Shown: positions 9,764 to 22,751 of the stretch, piece by piece
How positions within the stretch are numbered: the first letter of the stretch is position 1
How the letters are laid out: each line of letters opens with the position of its first letter
Source of the DNA: Siphonodentalium dalli
Lineage: Eukaryota; Mollusca; Scaphopoda; Gadilida; Siphonodentaliidae
Reading direction: 5' to 3'
NCBI GenBank assembly: GCA_032622095.1
Contig: CP136061.1
Coordinates: 129,656,754-129,720,753 of the forward strand
Length of the DNA: 64,000 nt
Program-made: the position numbers and the translations under genes
Notes under the pieces: model-generated
What the model saw: only the letters and a program-made list of their open reading frames with translations
What the model was told of the DNA's origin: nothing
Databases searched by the model: none

Positions 9764-12016
9764 GCTGCAAGCCAGATTAGCACACGCTATGTGTCTAAAT
9801 GCCCGTTTTGTTTAAATATTATTCAATTGTTATATATGCCTTTAATTTATGTTGGTGCGCATGGAAATTTGAAACATGCGCACAATTTGTATTGTATAAA
9901 TAAACAATTTGTAATGAATTATATGCAAAGAAGCTTTTACATATTAGGCAATAAACTTATGTATAACAAATATCCTTTTCGTATCTATATATAAACAAAT
10001 GGGCGCTCTCTTGGTGCTTGCATTTTTTGTACCTCGTTCCTGTCGTGTCGTGTAGATATTTCTGAAATTGTAGCTGTCTAATGTCAAAATCTAGTGATTA
10101 TTGTGCGAATGGGTGGTTTCGCCTACTTGTCTAATGTCTTGTTCTTTGAACACACAGAAAGAAATCGCATGCAACAATTCCAATCCCGCTTTATATAAGC
10201 CATATATCAGTCCATCGTCAAAGCTTCATTGGAAGACTCGCGTAGCAGGGTTGCGAGTACAAATGCCCTACTGAAGCATAACAGTACGATGATAAAACAA
10301 AATCGTTTCATGCAAGACATGTGGTGATCGCTGGTAGGAGAAGGCCGGCGCTTCAGATGGATTTTTTTTTTTTTTTTGGTACAAATTTCCCAATGTATCC
10401 ATTTTGTGATCACTATTTTAACTATAACTCTAAATCCGTGTCTTTGGTTCAGTTCAAGATACAAACCACAATGAACTGTCAGGTTTAAATGAGGTAGTAA
10501 TCAACGATTTCTGGCCATTTTCACAATTTCGTGTGGTTACTGTACTACAACATTCTGCTGCACCACGGTCATTGACAAACAGCACACAATAGACATAAAT
10601 GGACTAAGAATTCAACTGTCTGTACTTTGACTGGACTGTCACATCATAAATTGAATTATCTCCCTTGGACTGTCCATGCAATGCACCAATGTTTAACCAT
10701 TGTTTGGCCGAAAGTAGCCATCTTCGGCCCCATAGTTAACCATGACAGAGCGAATGTCAGTCTATTGTCACCTTGTGAGCAGATATAGAACCTAGATAGA
10801 TGTAAGATGATATAAAAACTAAAGAAAAATTATCGTATCAATTTTGAAATTTTGTTTTGGAACTGCAGAAGACTGTTTTGAAGGGAGATAAATCAAGCTC
10901 TTTTCCGGTGTATTACCACATAGAGCTGGTCCACACCATGCAGATACGAAACACATACTTCGTAAGTCAAACATCATCCTATTCTGTGAACTATGGTACC
11001 TTTATAAAATAATTAAACCATTAAAACAGTACTCACATTAATAACAAATGTCAAACTGACAGTTACAGCCCTTATATGCTTAAAATCCTATTTTTCAGCC
11101 CTCCTACAAACCCATGAAATCGTGTATGGATACTTGAAGTAAAACGCATAATATTGTCGATGACAGTGTTGTCGTGCAACAACGTGCTTATGTAGCCTAA
11201 ATTGTTTATTTCAGATGGTTGGAACTAATATTTTGCCTCAATTTCGGTATGTTTGTTCTGTCAGTCACATGCCCCTCGTTTCGAATTTACAAAACACCAT
11301 ATTTCCACCACGTTGTTTGGCGATATTTGACCAATTTAAGCCCAGAAGCGAACAATGGCAAAGCGAATGTCAGCAAATGATCATACCATCGCCCGTTAGA
11401 ACTATGCTGGCGTTAACCTATATGGGAATCAGAAATAAACCCATCACAGTGGTTGGCTCTCAAGGCCTTTTCCTTCAGAAATAATGCACCGGTCAAGCAG
11501 CCGTCAGAAGAGTTATAAATGCGGATTCTATAGTTTCCCTACACACATTCAAGAAGCGCAGCTATAATGATTGAGTTACAGTTAACCATGCATATGGCAA
11601 TATAAAGTATAACCTTATATACGTCGAACGTCTGCGCGTGCCAGGGAATACCCAAAACAAATGTGTGTCATAAATCTAACTCAGAACCGAAAGCAGTCAG
11701 TTGAATTTTTCAGTAATATATTGATACGCTTAACAACTTATGCATCTATCCAATTCGCTTGTTTAGTTGACATTATACTCAATTTTACACCGCGCACAGT
11801 GAACCGAGTTATACTCCAAATTCACGGAGCAAGTGGGAAGCGCCGATGCATGTTGTGATATGAATTTGAATGCAACGCAAAGTAAACACTTCGTTGCCAC
11901 TCGAAAACTGTGTTGTAGTACTCGAAAGATCGCCGAGCCAATCAAATAGCGTTGATTAGGCCGAACAGAGGCCACTACGTTCTTGTAAAAACACCCCCTT
12001 CCAGACCCCGTGCAAG

Positions 12017-12024
12017 TATATAAA
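12017..12024 (+). promoter_or_regulatory. TATA box, unit 5
   Basis: Consensus TATATAAA before the ATG at 12126. Confidence 0.8.
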
Positions 12025-12125
12025 TCCAGATTGGTTTCATATCAAACCATATCTTTCGTTCACTGTCGCTCGATCGTTCTAAATCATAACCATTTCAGTC
12101 GAACATTATAGAAATTGCCATCATT

Positions 12126-12758
12126 ATGTCATCAGTTGCAGGCATCGACGTGGAAGGGGGACTTTTTGGTTTCCTCATAGATTCAGCGTTTACGTTCAGT
12201 GATCAGGATATTTCACAATCGCATGGGAAAATAACCAGGTCGTGTGTCTCAACAAATATCGAGTACCTTGCTTCAATTCGAGCGAACGCCACAGATGATT
12301 TCAATGTGAATGGCACGGATGTCGACCTTGATGACTATGATTCCTACCAAGCTCAACTGAGGGGTCACAATGTCAGCAGTTCCATTCTGTTTTCTGTGGG
12401 GTGTGATGCAGCGACAGATTCGAAAGACAAGAAAGGAATCAAGCGAGCATGTGCCGAAGCCGTTCTGCCCCCAAATAAGAGACCGGTAGTGAACAGTTTA
12501 AGGAACAAATCAAAAGAATATTGCGTTTTCTGCAAACACAGTAAAAAGCCAGCACGGTTGTACAAAGGTCACCTGGTAAAAGACGACAATGATGTAGTTA
12601 CCTGTCCCATTCTCCGACGGTACAAGTGCCCTCTATGTGGTGTTTCTGGTGACAAAGCTCACACGATCAAGTATTGTCCATCATACGACGGGATATCCAT
12701 GAGCGTTGCCGTAGCCAGGAGAAAAAAGTTCGACAGCAAGAGAGTCAGATCTTCATAA
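12126..12758 (+). CDS. nanos: Nanos-like zinc-finger protein, unit 5
   Basis: This is an intact 210-codon frame with all ligands present. The M9V-K10E pair is shared only with unit 8, its counterpart 7,633 bp downstream. Private changes are S148G, directly before ligand His149, and R200K in the basic tail. The following spacer is type B. Confidence 0.92.
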   Translation: MSSVAGIDVEGGLFGFLIDSAFTFSDQDISQSHGKITRSCVSTNIEYLASIRANATDDFNVNGTDVDLDDYDSYQAQLRGHNVSSSILFSVGCDAATDSKDKKGIKRACAEAVLPPNKRPVVNSLRNKSKEYCVFCKHSKKPARLYKGHLVKDDNDVVTCPILRRYKCPLCGVSGDKAHTIKYCPSYDGISMSVAVARRKKFDSKRVRSS

Positions 12759-15009
12759 GCTGCAAGCCAGATTAGCACACGCTATGTGTCTAAATGCCCG
12801 TTTTGTTTAAATATTATTCAATTGTTATATATGCCTTTAATTTATGTTGGTGCGCATGGAAATTTGAAACATGCGCACAATTTGTATTGTATAAATAAAC
12901 AATTTGTAATGAATTATATGCAAAGAAGCTTTTACATATTAGGCAATAAACTTATGTATAACAAATATCCTTTTCGTATCTATATATAAACAAATGGGCG
13001 GTCTCTTGGTGCTTGCATTTTTTGTACCTCGTTCCTGTCGTGTCGTGTACAGATATTTCTCAAAACGGTAGCTGTCTAATGTCAAAATCTAGTGATTATT
13101 GTGCGAATGGGTGGTTTCGCCTACTTGTCTAATGTCTTGTTCTTTGAACACACAGAAAGAAATCGCATGCAACAATTCCAATCCCGCTTTCTATAAGCCA
13201 TATATCAGTCCATCGTCAAAGCTTCATTGGAAGACTCGCGTAGCAGGGTTGCGAGTACAAATGCCCTACTGAAGCATAACAGTACGATGATAAAACAAAA
13301 TCGTTTCATGCAAGACTTGTGGTGATCGCTGGTCGGAGAAGGCCGGCGCTTCAGATCGATTTTTTTTGTTTGGTACAAATTTCCCAATGTATCCATTTTG
13401 TGATCACTATTTTAACTATAACTCTAAATCCGTGTCTTTGGTTCAGTTCAAGATACAAACCACAATGAACTGTCAGGTTTAAATGAGGTAGTAATCAACG
13501 ATTTCTGGCCATTTTCACAATTTTGAGTGGTTACTGTACTACAACATGCTGCTGCACCACGGTCATTGACAAACAGCACACAATAGACAGAAATGGACTA
13601 AGCATTCAACTGTCTGTACTTTGACTGGACTGTCACATCATAAATTTAATTATCTCCCTTGGACTGTCCATGCAATGAACCAATTTTTAACCATTGTTTG
13701 GCCGAAAGTAGCCGTCTTCGGTTCCATAGTTAACCATGACAGAGCGAGTGTCAGTCTATGGTCACCTTGTGAGCAGATATAGAACCTAGATAGATGTAAG
13801 ATGATATAAAAACTAAAGAAAAAAAATCGTATCAATATTGAAATTTTGTTTTGGAACTGCAGAAGACTATTTTGAAGGGAGATAAATCAAGCTCTTATCC
13901 GGTGTATTACCACATAGAGCTGGTCCACACCATGCAGATACGAAACACATACTTCGTAAGTCAAACATCATCCTATTTTGTGAACTATGGTACCTTTATA
14001 AAATAATTAAACCATTAAAACAGTACTCACATTAATAACAATGTCAAACTGACAGTTACAGCCCTTATATGCTTAAAATCCTATTTTTCAGCCCTCCTAC
14101 AAACCCATGAAATCGTGTATGGATACTTGAACTAAAACGCATAATATTGTCGATGACAGTGTTGTCGTGCAACAACGTGCTTATGTAGCCTAAATTGTTT
14201 ATTTCAGATGGTTGGAACTAATATTTTGCCTCAATTTCGGTATGTTTGTTCTGTCAGTCACATGCCCCTCGTTTCTAATTTACAAAACACCACATTTCCA
14301 CCACGTTTTTTGGCGATATTTGACCAATTTAAGCCCAGAAGCGAACAATGGCAAAGCGAATGGCAGCAAATGATCATACCATCGCCCGTTAGAACTATGC
14401 TGGCGTTAACCTATATGGGAATCAGAAATAAACCCATCACAGTGGTTGTCTCTCCAGGCCTTTTCCTAGAGAAATAATGCACCGGTCAAGCAGCCGTCAG
14501 AAGAGTTATAAATGCGGATTCTATAGTTTCCCAACACACACTCAAGAAGCGCAGCTCTAATGATTGAGTTACAGTTAACCATGCATATGGCAATATAAAT
14601 TATAACCATATATACGTCGAACGTCTGCGCATGCCAGGGAATACCCAAAACAAATGTGTGTCATAAATCTAACTCAGAACCGAAAGCAGTCAGTTGAATT
14701 TTTCAGTAATATATTGATACGCTTAACAACTTATGCATCTATACAATTCGCTTGTTTAGTTGACATTATACTCAATTTTACACCGCGCACAGTGAACCGA
14801 GTTATACTCCAAATTCACGGAGCAAGTGGGAAGCGCCGATGCATGTTGTGATACGAATTTGAATGCAACGCAAAGTAAACACTTCGTTGCCACTCGAAAA
14901 CTGTGTTGTAGTACTCGAAAGATCGCCAAGCCAATCAAATAGCGTTGGTTAGGCCGAACAGAGGCCACTACGTTCTTGTAAAAACACCCCCTTTCAGACC
15001 CCGTGCAAG

Positions 15010-15017
15010 TCTATAAA
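15010..15017 (+). promoter_or_regulatory. TATA box, unit 6 (variant)
   Basis: The element reads TCTATAAA; the second base differs from all other units. A TATAAA core remains, so weak activity is likely to persist. Confidence 0.72.
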
Positions 15018-15118
15018 TCCAGATTGGTTTCATATCAAACCATATCTTTCGTTCACTGTCGCTCGATCGTTCTAAATCAAAACCATTTCAGTCGAACATT
15101 ATAGAAATTGCCATCATT

Positions 15119-15751
15119 ATGTCATCAGTTGCAGGCATCGAAATGAAAGGGGGACTTTTTGGTTTCCTCATAGATTCAGCGTTTACGTTCAGTGATAAGG
15201 ATATTTCACAATCGCATGGGAAAATAACAAGGTCGTGTGTATCAACAAATCTCGAGTACCTTGCTTCAATTCGAGCGAACGCCACAGATGATTTCAATGT
15301 GAATGGCACGGATGTCGACCTTGATGACTATGATTCCTACCAAGCTCAACTGAGGGGTCACAATGTCAGCAGTTCCATTCTGTTTTCTGTGGGGTGTGAT
15401 GCCGCGACAGATTCGAAAGACAAGAAAGGAATCAAACGAGCATGTGCCGAAGCCGTTCTGCCCCCAAATAAGAGACCGGTAGTGAAAAGTTTAAGGAACA
15501 AATCAAAAGAATATTGCGTTTTCTGCAAACACAGTAAAAAGCCAGCACGGTTGTACAAAAGTCACCTGGTAAAAGACGACAATGATGTAGTTACCTGTCC
15601 CATTCTCCGACGGTACAAGTGCCCTCTATGTGGTGTTTCTGGTGACAAAGCTCACACGATCAAGTATTGTCCATCATACGACGGGATATCCATGAGCGTT
15701 GCCGTAGCCAGGAGAAGAAAGTTCGACAGCAAGAGAGTCAGATCTTCATAA
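15119..15751 (+). CDS. nanos: Nanos-like zinc-finger protein, unit 6
   Basis: This is an intact 210-codon frame with all ligands. D8E, Q27K and N123K mark it as the sister of unit 9; N123K alone is also in unit 10. Its TATA box has a base change (TCTATAAA at 15010). Its spacer is cut short by the junction at 17144, after which a gene fragment (unit 7) follows. Confidence 0.92.
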   Translation: MSSVAGIEMKGGLFGFLIDSAFTFSDKDISQSHGKITRSCVSTNLEYLASIRANATDDFNVNGTDVDLDDYDSYQAQLRGHNVSSSILFSVGCDAATDSKDKKGIKRACAEAVLPPNKRPVVKSLRNKSKEYCVFCKHSKKPARLYKSHLVKDDNDVVTCPILRRYKCPLCGVSGDKAHTIKYCPSYDGISMSVAVARRRKFDSKRVRSS

Positions 15752-16764
15752 GCTGCAAGCCAGATTAGCACACGCTATGTGTCTAAATGCCCGTTTTGTT
15801 TAAATATTATTCAATTGTTATATATGCCTTTAATTTATGTTGGTGCGCATGGAAATTTGAAACATGCGCACAATTTGTATTGTATAAATAAACAATTTGT
15901 AATGAATTATATGCAAAGAAGCTTTTACATATTAGGCAATAAACTTATGTATAACAAATATCCTTTTCGTATCTATATATAAACAAATGGGCGGTCTCTT
16001 GGTGCTTGCATTTTTTGTACCTCGTTCCTGTCGTGTCGTGTAGATATTTCTGAAATTGTAGCTGTCTAATGTCAAAATCTAGTGATTATTGTGCGAATGG
16101 GTGGTTTCGCCTACTTGTCTAATGTCCTTGTTCTTTGAACACACAGAAAGAAATCGCATGCAACAATTCCAATCCCGCTTTATATAAGCCATATATCAGT
16201 CCATCGTCAAAGCTTCATTGGAAGACTCGCGTAGCAGGGTTGCGAGTACAAATGCCCTACTGAAGCATAACAGTACGATGATAAAACAAAATCGTTTCAT
16301 GCAAGACTTGTGGTGATCGTTGGTCGGAGAAGGCCGGCGCTTCAGATGGAATTTTGTTTTGTTTTTGTACAAATTTCCCAATGTATCCATTTTGTGATCA
16401 CTATTTTAACTATAACTCTAAATCCGTGTCTTTGGTTCAGTTCAAGATACAAACCACAATGAACTGTCAGGTTTAAATGAGGTAGTAATCAACGATTTCT
16501 GGCCATTTTCACAATTTCGTGTGGTTACTGTACTACAACATTCTGCTGCACCACGGTCATTGACAAACAGCACACAATAGACAGAAATGGACTAAGAATT
16601 CAACTGTCTGTACTTTGACTGGACTGTCACATCATAAATTGAATTATCTCCCTTGGACTGTCCATGCAATGCACCAATTTTTAACCATTGTTTGGCCGAA
16701 AGTAGCCATCTTCGGCCCCGTAGTTAACCATGACAGAGCGAATGTCAGTCTATTGTCACCTTGT

Positions 16765-17152
16765 GAGCAGATATAGAACCTAGATAGATGTAAGATGATA
16801 TAAAAACTAAAGAAAAATTATCGTATCAATTTTGAAATTTTGTTTTGGAACTGCAGAAGACTGTTTTGAAGGGAGATAAATCAAGCTCTTTTCCGGTGTA
16901 TTACCACATAGAGCTGGTCCACACCATGCAGATACGAAACACATACTTCGTAAGTCAAACATCATCCTATTCTGTGAACTATGGTACCTTTATAAAATAA
17001 TTAAACCATTAAAACAGTACTCACATTAATAACAAATGTCAAACTGACAGTTACAGCCCTTATATGCTTAAAATCCTATTTTTCAGCCCTCCTACAAACC
17101 CATGAAATCGTGTATGGATACTTGAACTAAAACGCATAATATTCAAAATCAA
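16765..17152. other. Recombination junction between unit 6 spacer and unit 7 gene fragment
   Basis: Normal spacer sequence stops matching at about 17143, two extra bases follow, and gene sequence starts at codon 128 (17146). Both parent sequences contain AATATTG close to the breakpoint, so short homology may have helped. The interval from 16765 is where the missing 5' part of the unit 7 gene would have been; it is spacer instead. Confidence 0.85.
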
Positions 17153-17397
17153 AAGAATATTGCGTTTTCTGCAAACACAGTAAAAAGCCAGCACGGTTGT
17201 ACAAAAGTCACCTGGTAAAAGACGACAATGATGTAGTTACCTGTCCCATTCTCCGACGGTACAAGTGCCCTCTATGTGGTGTTTCTGGTGACAAAGCTCA
17301 CACGATCAAGTATTGTCCATCATACGACGGGATATCCATGAGCGTTGCCGTAGCCAGGAGAAGAAAGTTCGACAGCAAGAGAGTCAGATCTTCATAA
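17146..17397 (+). pseudogene. nanos: 5'-truncated nanos-like fragment, unit 7 (codons 128-210 only)
   Basis: The spacer of unit 6 is followed normally to about 17143. After a 1-2 base filler the sequence jumps back into the gene at codon 128. What is left is exactly the double zinc finger plus the basic tail, with all eight ligands intact, and the normal stop, 3' UTR and spacer follow. The promoter, 5' UTR, ATG and N-terminal domain are missing, and no ATG begins the remaining frame before the fingers. It is most simply the product of an unequal crossover. Its downstream half is almost identical to that of unit 6. Confidence 0.92.
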
Positions 17398-19649
17398 GCT
17401 GCAAGCCAGATTAGCACACGCTATGTGTCTAAATGCCCGTTTTGTTTAAATATTATTCAATTGTTATATATGCCTTTAATTTATGTTGGTGCGCATGGAA
17501 ATTTGAAACATGCGCACAATTTGTATTGTATAAATAAACAATTTGTAATGAATTATATGCAAAGAAGCTTTTACATATTAGGCAATAAACTTATGTATAA
17601 CAAATATCCTTTTCGTATCTATATATAAACAAATGGGCGGTCTCTTGGTGCTTGCATTTTTTGTACCTCGTTCCTGTCGTGTCGTGTAGATATTTCTGAA
17701 ATTGTAGCTGTCTAATGTCAAAATCTAGTGATTATTGTGCGAATGGGTGGTTTCGCCTACTTGTCTAATGTCTTGTTCTTTGAACACACAGAAAGAAATC
17801 GCATGCAACAATTCCAATCCCGCTTTATATAAGCCATATATCAGTCCATCGTCAAAGCTTCATTGGAAGACTCGCGTAGCAGGGTTGCGAGTACAAATGC
17901 CCTACTGAAGCATAACAGTACGATGATAAAACAAAATCGTTTCATGCAAGACTTGTGGTGATCGTTGGTCGGAGAAGGCCGGCGCTTCAGATGGAATTTT
18001 GTTTTGTTTTTGTACAAATTTCCCAATGTATCCATTTTGTGATCACTATTTTAACTATAACTCTAAATCCGTGTCTTTGGTTCAGTTCAAGATACAAACC
18101 ACAATGAACTGTCAGGTTTAAATGAGGTAGTAATCAACGATTTCTGGCCATTTTCACAATTTCGTGTGGTTACTGTACTACAACATTCTGCTGCACCACG
18201 GTCATTGACAAACAGCACACAATAGACAGAAATGGACTAAGAATTCAACTGTCTGTACTTTGACTGGACTGTCACATCATAAATTGAATTATCTCCCTTG
18301 GACTGTCCATGCAATGCACCAATTTTTAACCATTGTTTGGCCGAAAGTAGCCATCTTCGGCCCCGTAGTTAACCATGACAGAGCGAATGTCAGTCTATTG
18401 TCACCTTGTGAGCAGATATAGAACCTAGATAGATGTAAGATGATATAAAAACTAAAGAAAAATTATCGTATCAATTTTGAAATTTTGTTTTGGAACTGCA
18501 GAAGACTGTTTTGAAGGGAGATAAATCAAGCTCTTTTCCGGTGTATTACCACATAGAGCTGGTCCACACCATGCAGATACGAAACACATACTTCGTAAGT
18601 CAAACATCATCCTATTCTGTGAACTATGGTACCTTTATAAAATAATTAAACCATTAAAACAGTACTCACATTAATAACAAATGTCAAACTGACAGTTACA
18701 GCCCTTATATGCTTAAAATCCTATTTTTCAGCCCTCCTACAAACCCATGAAATCGTGTATGGATACTTGAACTAAAACGCATAATATTGTCGTTGACAGT
18801 GTTGTCGTGCAACAACGTGCTTATGTAGCCTAAATTGTTTATTTCAGATGGTTGGAACTAATATTTTGCCTCAATTTCGGTATGTTTGTTCTGTCAGTCA
18901 CATGCCCCTCGTTTCGAATTTACAAAACACCATATTTCCACCACGTTGTTTGGCGATATTTGACCAATTTAAGCCCAGAAGCGAACAATGGCAAAGCGAA
19001 TGTCAGCAAATGATCATACCATCGCCCGTTAGAACTATGCTGGCGTTAACCTATATGGGAATCAGAAATAAACCCATCACAGTGGTTGGCTCTCAAGGCC
19101 TTTTCCTTCAGAAATAATGCACCGGTCAAGCAGCCGTCAGAAGAGTTATAAATGCGGATTCTATAGTTTCCCTACACACATTCAAGAAGCGCAGCTATAA
19201 TGATTGAGTTACAGTTAACCATGCATATGGCAATATAAAGTATAACCTTATATACGTCGAACGTCTGCGCGTGCCAGGGAATACCCAAAACAAATGTGTG
19301 TCATAAATCTAACTCAGAACCGAAAGCAGTCAGTTGAATTTTTCAGTAATATATTGATACGCTTAACAACTTATGCATCTATACAATTCGCTTGTTTAGT
19401 TGACATTATACTCAATTTTACACCGCGCACAGTGAACCGAGTTATACTCCAAATTCACGGAGCAAGTGGGAAGCGCCGATGCATGTTGTGATATGAATTT
19501 GAATGCAACGCAAAGTAAACACTTCGTTGCCACTCGAAAACTGTGTTGTAGTACTCGAAAGATCGCCGAGCCAATCAAATAGCGTTGATTAGGCCGAACA
19601 GAGGCCACTACGTTCTTGTAAAAACACCCCCTTCCAGACCCCGTGCAAG

Positions 19650-19657
19650 TATATAAA
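19650..19657 (+). promoter_or_regulatory. TATA box, unit 8
   Basis: Consensus TATATAAA before the ATG at 19759. Confidence 0.8.
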
Positions 19658-19758
19658 TCCAGATTGGTTTCATATCAAACCATATCTTTCGTTCACTGTC
19701 GCTCGATCGTTCTAAATCATAACCATTTCAGTCGAACATTATAGAAATTGCCATCATT

Positions 19759-20391
19759 ATGTCATCAGTTGCAGGCATCGACGTGGAAGGGGGACTTTTT
19801 GGTTTCCTCATAGATTCAGCGTTTACGTTCAGTGATCAGGATATTTCACAATCGCATGGGAAAATAACCAGGTCGTGTGTCTCAACAAATATCGAGTACC
19901 TTGCTTCAATTCGAGCGAACGCCACAGATGATTTCAATGTGAATGGCACGGATGTCGACCTTGATGACTATGATTCCTACCAAGCTCAACTGAGGGGTCA
20001 CAATGTCAGCAGTTCCATTCTGTTTTCTGTGGGGTGTGATGCAGCGACAGATTCGAAAGACAAGAAAGGAATCAAGCGAGCATGTGCCGAAGCCGTTCTG
20101 CCCCCAAATAAGAGACCGGTAGTGAACAGTTTAAGGAACAAATCAAAAGAATATTGCGTTTTCTGCAAACACAGTAAAAAGCCAGCACGGTTGTACAAAA
20201 GTCACCTGGTAAAAGACGACAATGATGTAGTTACCTGTCCCATTCTCCGACGGTACAAGTGCCCTCTATGTGGTGTTTCTGGTGACAAAGCTCACACGAT
20301 CAAGTATTGTCCATCATACGACGGGATATCCATGAGCGTTGCCGTAGCCAGGAGAAGAAAGTTCGACAGCAAGAGAGTCAGATCTTCATAA
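19759..20391 (+). CDS. nanos: Nanos-like zinc-finger protein, unit 8
   Basis: This is an intact 210-codon frame with all ligands. It carries M9V and K10E like unit 5 but has the common residues at 148 and 200, so those two changes in unit 5 came after the block duplication or were converted away here. The following spacer is type B. Confidence 0.92.
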   Translation: MSSVAGIDVEGGLFGFLIDSAFTFSDQDISQSHGKITRSCVSTNIEYLASIRANATDDFNVNGTDVDLDDYDSYQAQLRGHNVSSSILFSVGCDAATDSKDKKGIKRACAEAVLPPNKRPVVNSLRNKSKEYCVFCKHSKKPARLYKSHLVKDDNDVVTCPILRRYKCPLCGVSGDKAHTIKYCPSYDGISMSVAVARRRKFDSKRVRSS

Positions 20392-22642
20392 GCTGCAAGC
20401 CAGATTAGCACACGCTATGTGTCTAAATGCCCGTTTTGTTTAAATATTATTCAATTGTTATATATGCCTTTAATTTATGTTGGTGCGCATGGAAATTTGA
20501 AACATGCGCACAATTTGTATTGTATAAATAAACAATTTGTAATGAATTATATGCAAAGAAGCTTTTACATATTAGGCAATAAACATATGTATAACAAATA
20601 TCCTTTTCGTATCTATATATAAACAAATGGGCGGTCTCTTGGTGCTTGCATTTTTTGTACCTCGTTCCTGTCGTGTCGTGTACAGATATTTCTCAAAACG
20701 GTAGCTGTCTAATGTCAAAATCTAGTGATTATTGTGCGAATGGGTGGTTTCGCCTACTTGTCTAATGTCTTGTTCTTTGAACACACAGAAAGAAATCGCA
20801 TGCAACAATTCCAATCCCGCTTTCTATAAGCCATATATCAGTCCATCGTCAAAGCTTCATTGGAAGACTCGCGTAGCAGGGTTGCGAGTACAAATGCCCT
20901 ACTGAAGCATAACAGTACGATGATAAAACAAAATCGTTTCATGCAAGACTTGTGGTGATCGCTGGTCGGAGAAGGCCGGCGCTTCAGATCGATTTTTTTT
21001 GTTTGGTACAAATTTCCCAATGTATCCATTTTGTGATCACTATTTTAACTATAACTCTAAATCCGTGTCTTTGGTTCAGTTCAAGATACAAACCACAATG
21101 AACTGTCAGGTTTAAATGAGGTAGTAATCAACGATTTCTGGCCATTTTCACAATTTTGAGTGGTTACTGTACTACAACATGCTGCTGCACCACGGTCATT
21201 GACAAACAGCACACAATAGACAGAAATGGACTAAGCATTCAACTGTCTGTACTTTGACTGGACTGTCACATCATAAATTTAATTATCTCCCTTGGACTGT
21301 CCATGCAATGAACCAATTTTTAACCATTGTTTGGCCGAAAGTAGCCGTCTTCGGTTCCATAGTTAACCATGACAGAGCGAGTGTCAGTCTATGGTCACCT
21401 TGTGAGCAGATATAGAACCTAGATAGATGTAAGATGATATAAAAACTAAAGAAAAAAAATCGTATCAATATTGAAATTTTGTTTTGGAACTGCAGAAGAC
21501 TATTTTGAAGGGAGATAAATCAAGCTCTTATCCGGTGTATTACCACATAGAGCTGGTCCACACCATGCAGATACGAAACACATACTTCGTAAGTCAAACA
21601 TCATCCTATTTTGTGAACTATGGTACCTTTATAAAATAATTAAACCATTAAAACAGTACTCACATTAATAACAATGTCAAACTGACAGTTACTGCCCTTA
21701 TATGCTTAAAATCCTATTTTTCAGCCCTCCTACAAACCCATGAAATCGTGTATGGATACTTGAACTAAAACGCATAATATTGTCGATGACAGTGTTGTCG
21801 TGCAACAACGTGCTTATGTAGCCTAAATTGTTTATTTCAGATGGTTGGAACTAATATTTTGCCTCAATTTCGGTATGTTTGTTCTGTCAGTCACATGCCC
21901 CTCGTTTCGAATTTACAAAACACCACATTTCCACCACGTTTTTTGGCGATATTTGACCAATTTAAGCCCAGAAGCGAACAATGGCAAAGCGAATGGCAGC
22001 AAATGATCATACCATCGCCCGTTAGAACTATGCTGGCGTTAACCTATATGGGAATCAGAAATAAACCCATCACAGTGGTTGTCTCTCCAGGCCTTTTCCT
22101 TCAGAAATAATGCACCGGTCAAGCAGCCGTCAGAAGAGTTATAAATGCGGATTCTATAGTTTCCCTACACACACTCAAGAAGCGCAGCTCTAATGATTGA
22201 GTTACAGTTAACCATGCATATGGCAATATAAATTATAACCATATATACGTCGAACGTCTGCGCATGCCAGGGAATACCCAAAACAAATGTGTGTCATAAA
22301 TCTAACTCAGAACCGAAACCAGTCAGTTTAATTTTTCAGTAATATATTGATACGCTTAACAACTTATGCATCTATACAATTCGCTTGTTTAGTTGACATT
22401 ATACTCAATTTTACACCGCGCACAGTGAACCGAGTTATACTCAAAATTCACGGAGCAAGTGGGAAGCGCCGATGCATGTTGTGATACGAATTTGAATGCA
22501 ACGCAAAGTAAACACTTCGTTGCCACTCGAAAACTGTGTTGTAGTACTCGAAAGATCGCCGAGCCAATCAAATAGCGTTGATTAGGCCGAACAGAGGCCA
22601 CTACGTTCTTGTAAAAACACCCCCTTTCAGACCCCGTGCAAG

Positions 22643-22650
22643 TATATAAA
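22643..22650 (+). promoter_or_regulatory. TATA box, unit 9
   Basis: Consensus TATATAAA before the ATG at 22752; the sister unit 6 has the variant box, so that change is recent or was converted. Confidence 0.8.
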
Positions 22651-22751
22651 TCCAGATTGGTTTCATATCAAACCATATCTTTCGTTCACTGTCGCTCGAT
22701 CGTTCTAAATCAAAACCATTTCAGTCGAACATTATAGAAATTGCCATCATT

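Larger units (their letters stand above)
12126..15981 (+). repeat. Block copied as a two-unit segment (units 5-6; partner 19759-23614)
   Basis: Unit 5 pairs with unit 8 and unit 6 with unit 9, by shared private residues, spacer type and the interrupted T-tract. Both pairs are offset by exactly 7,633 bp. The offset equals one unit plus the 4,640-bp unit 6/7 span, so duplication took place in a multi-unit register. Confidence 0.8.

Noticed and set aside
11661-11858. 65-codon + strand frame near the spacer end
   Set aside because: It is present or absent with single-base changes between copies and has no recognisable content.
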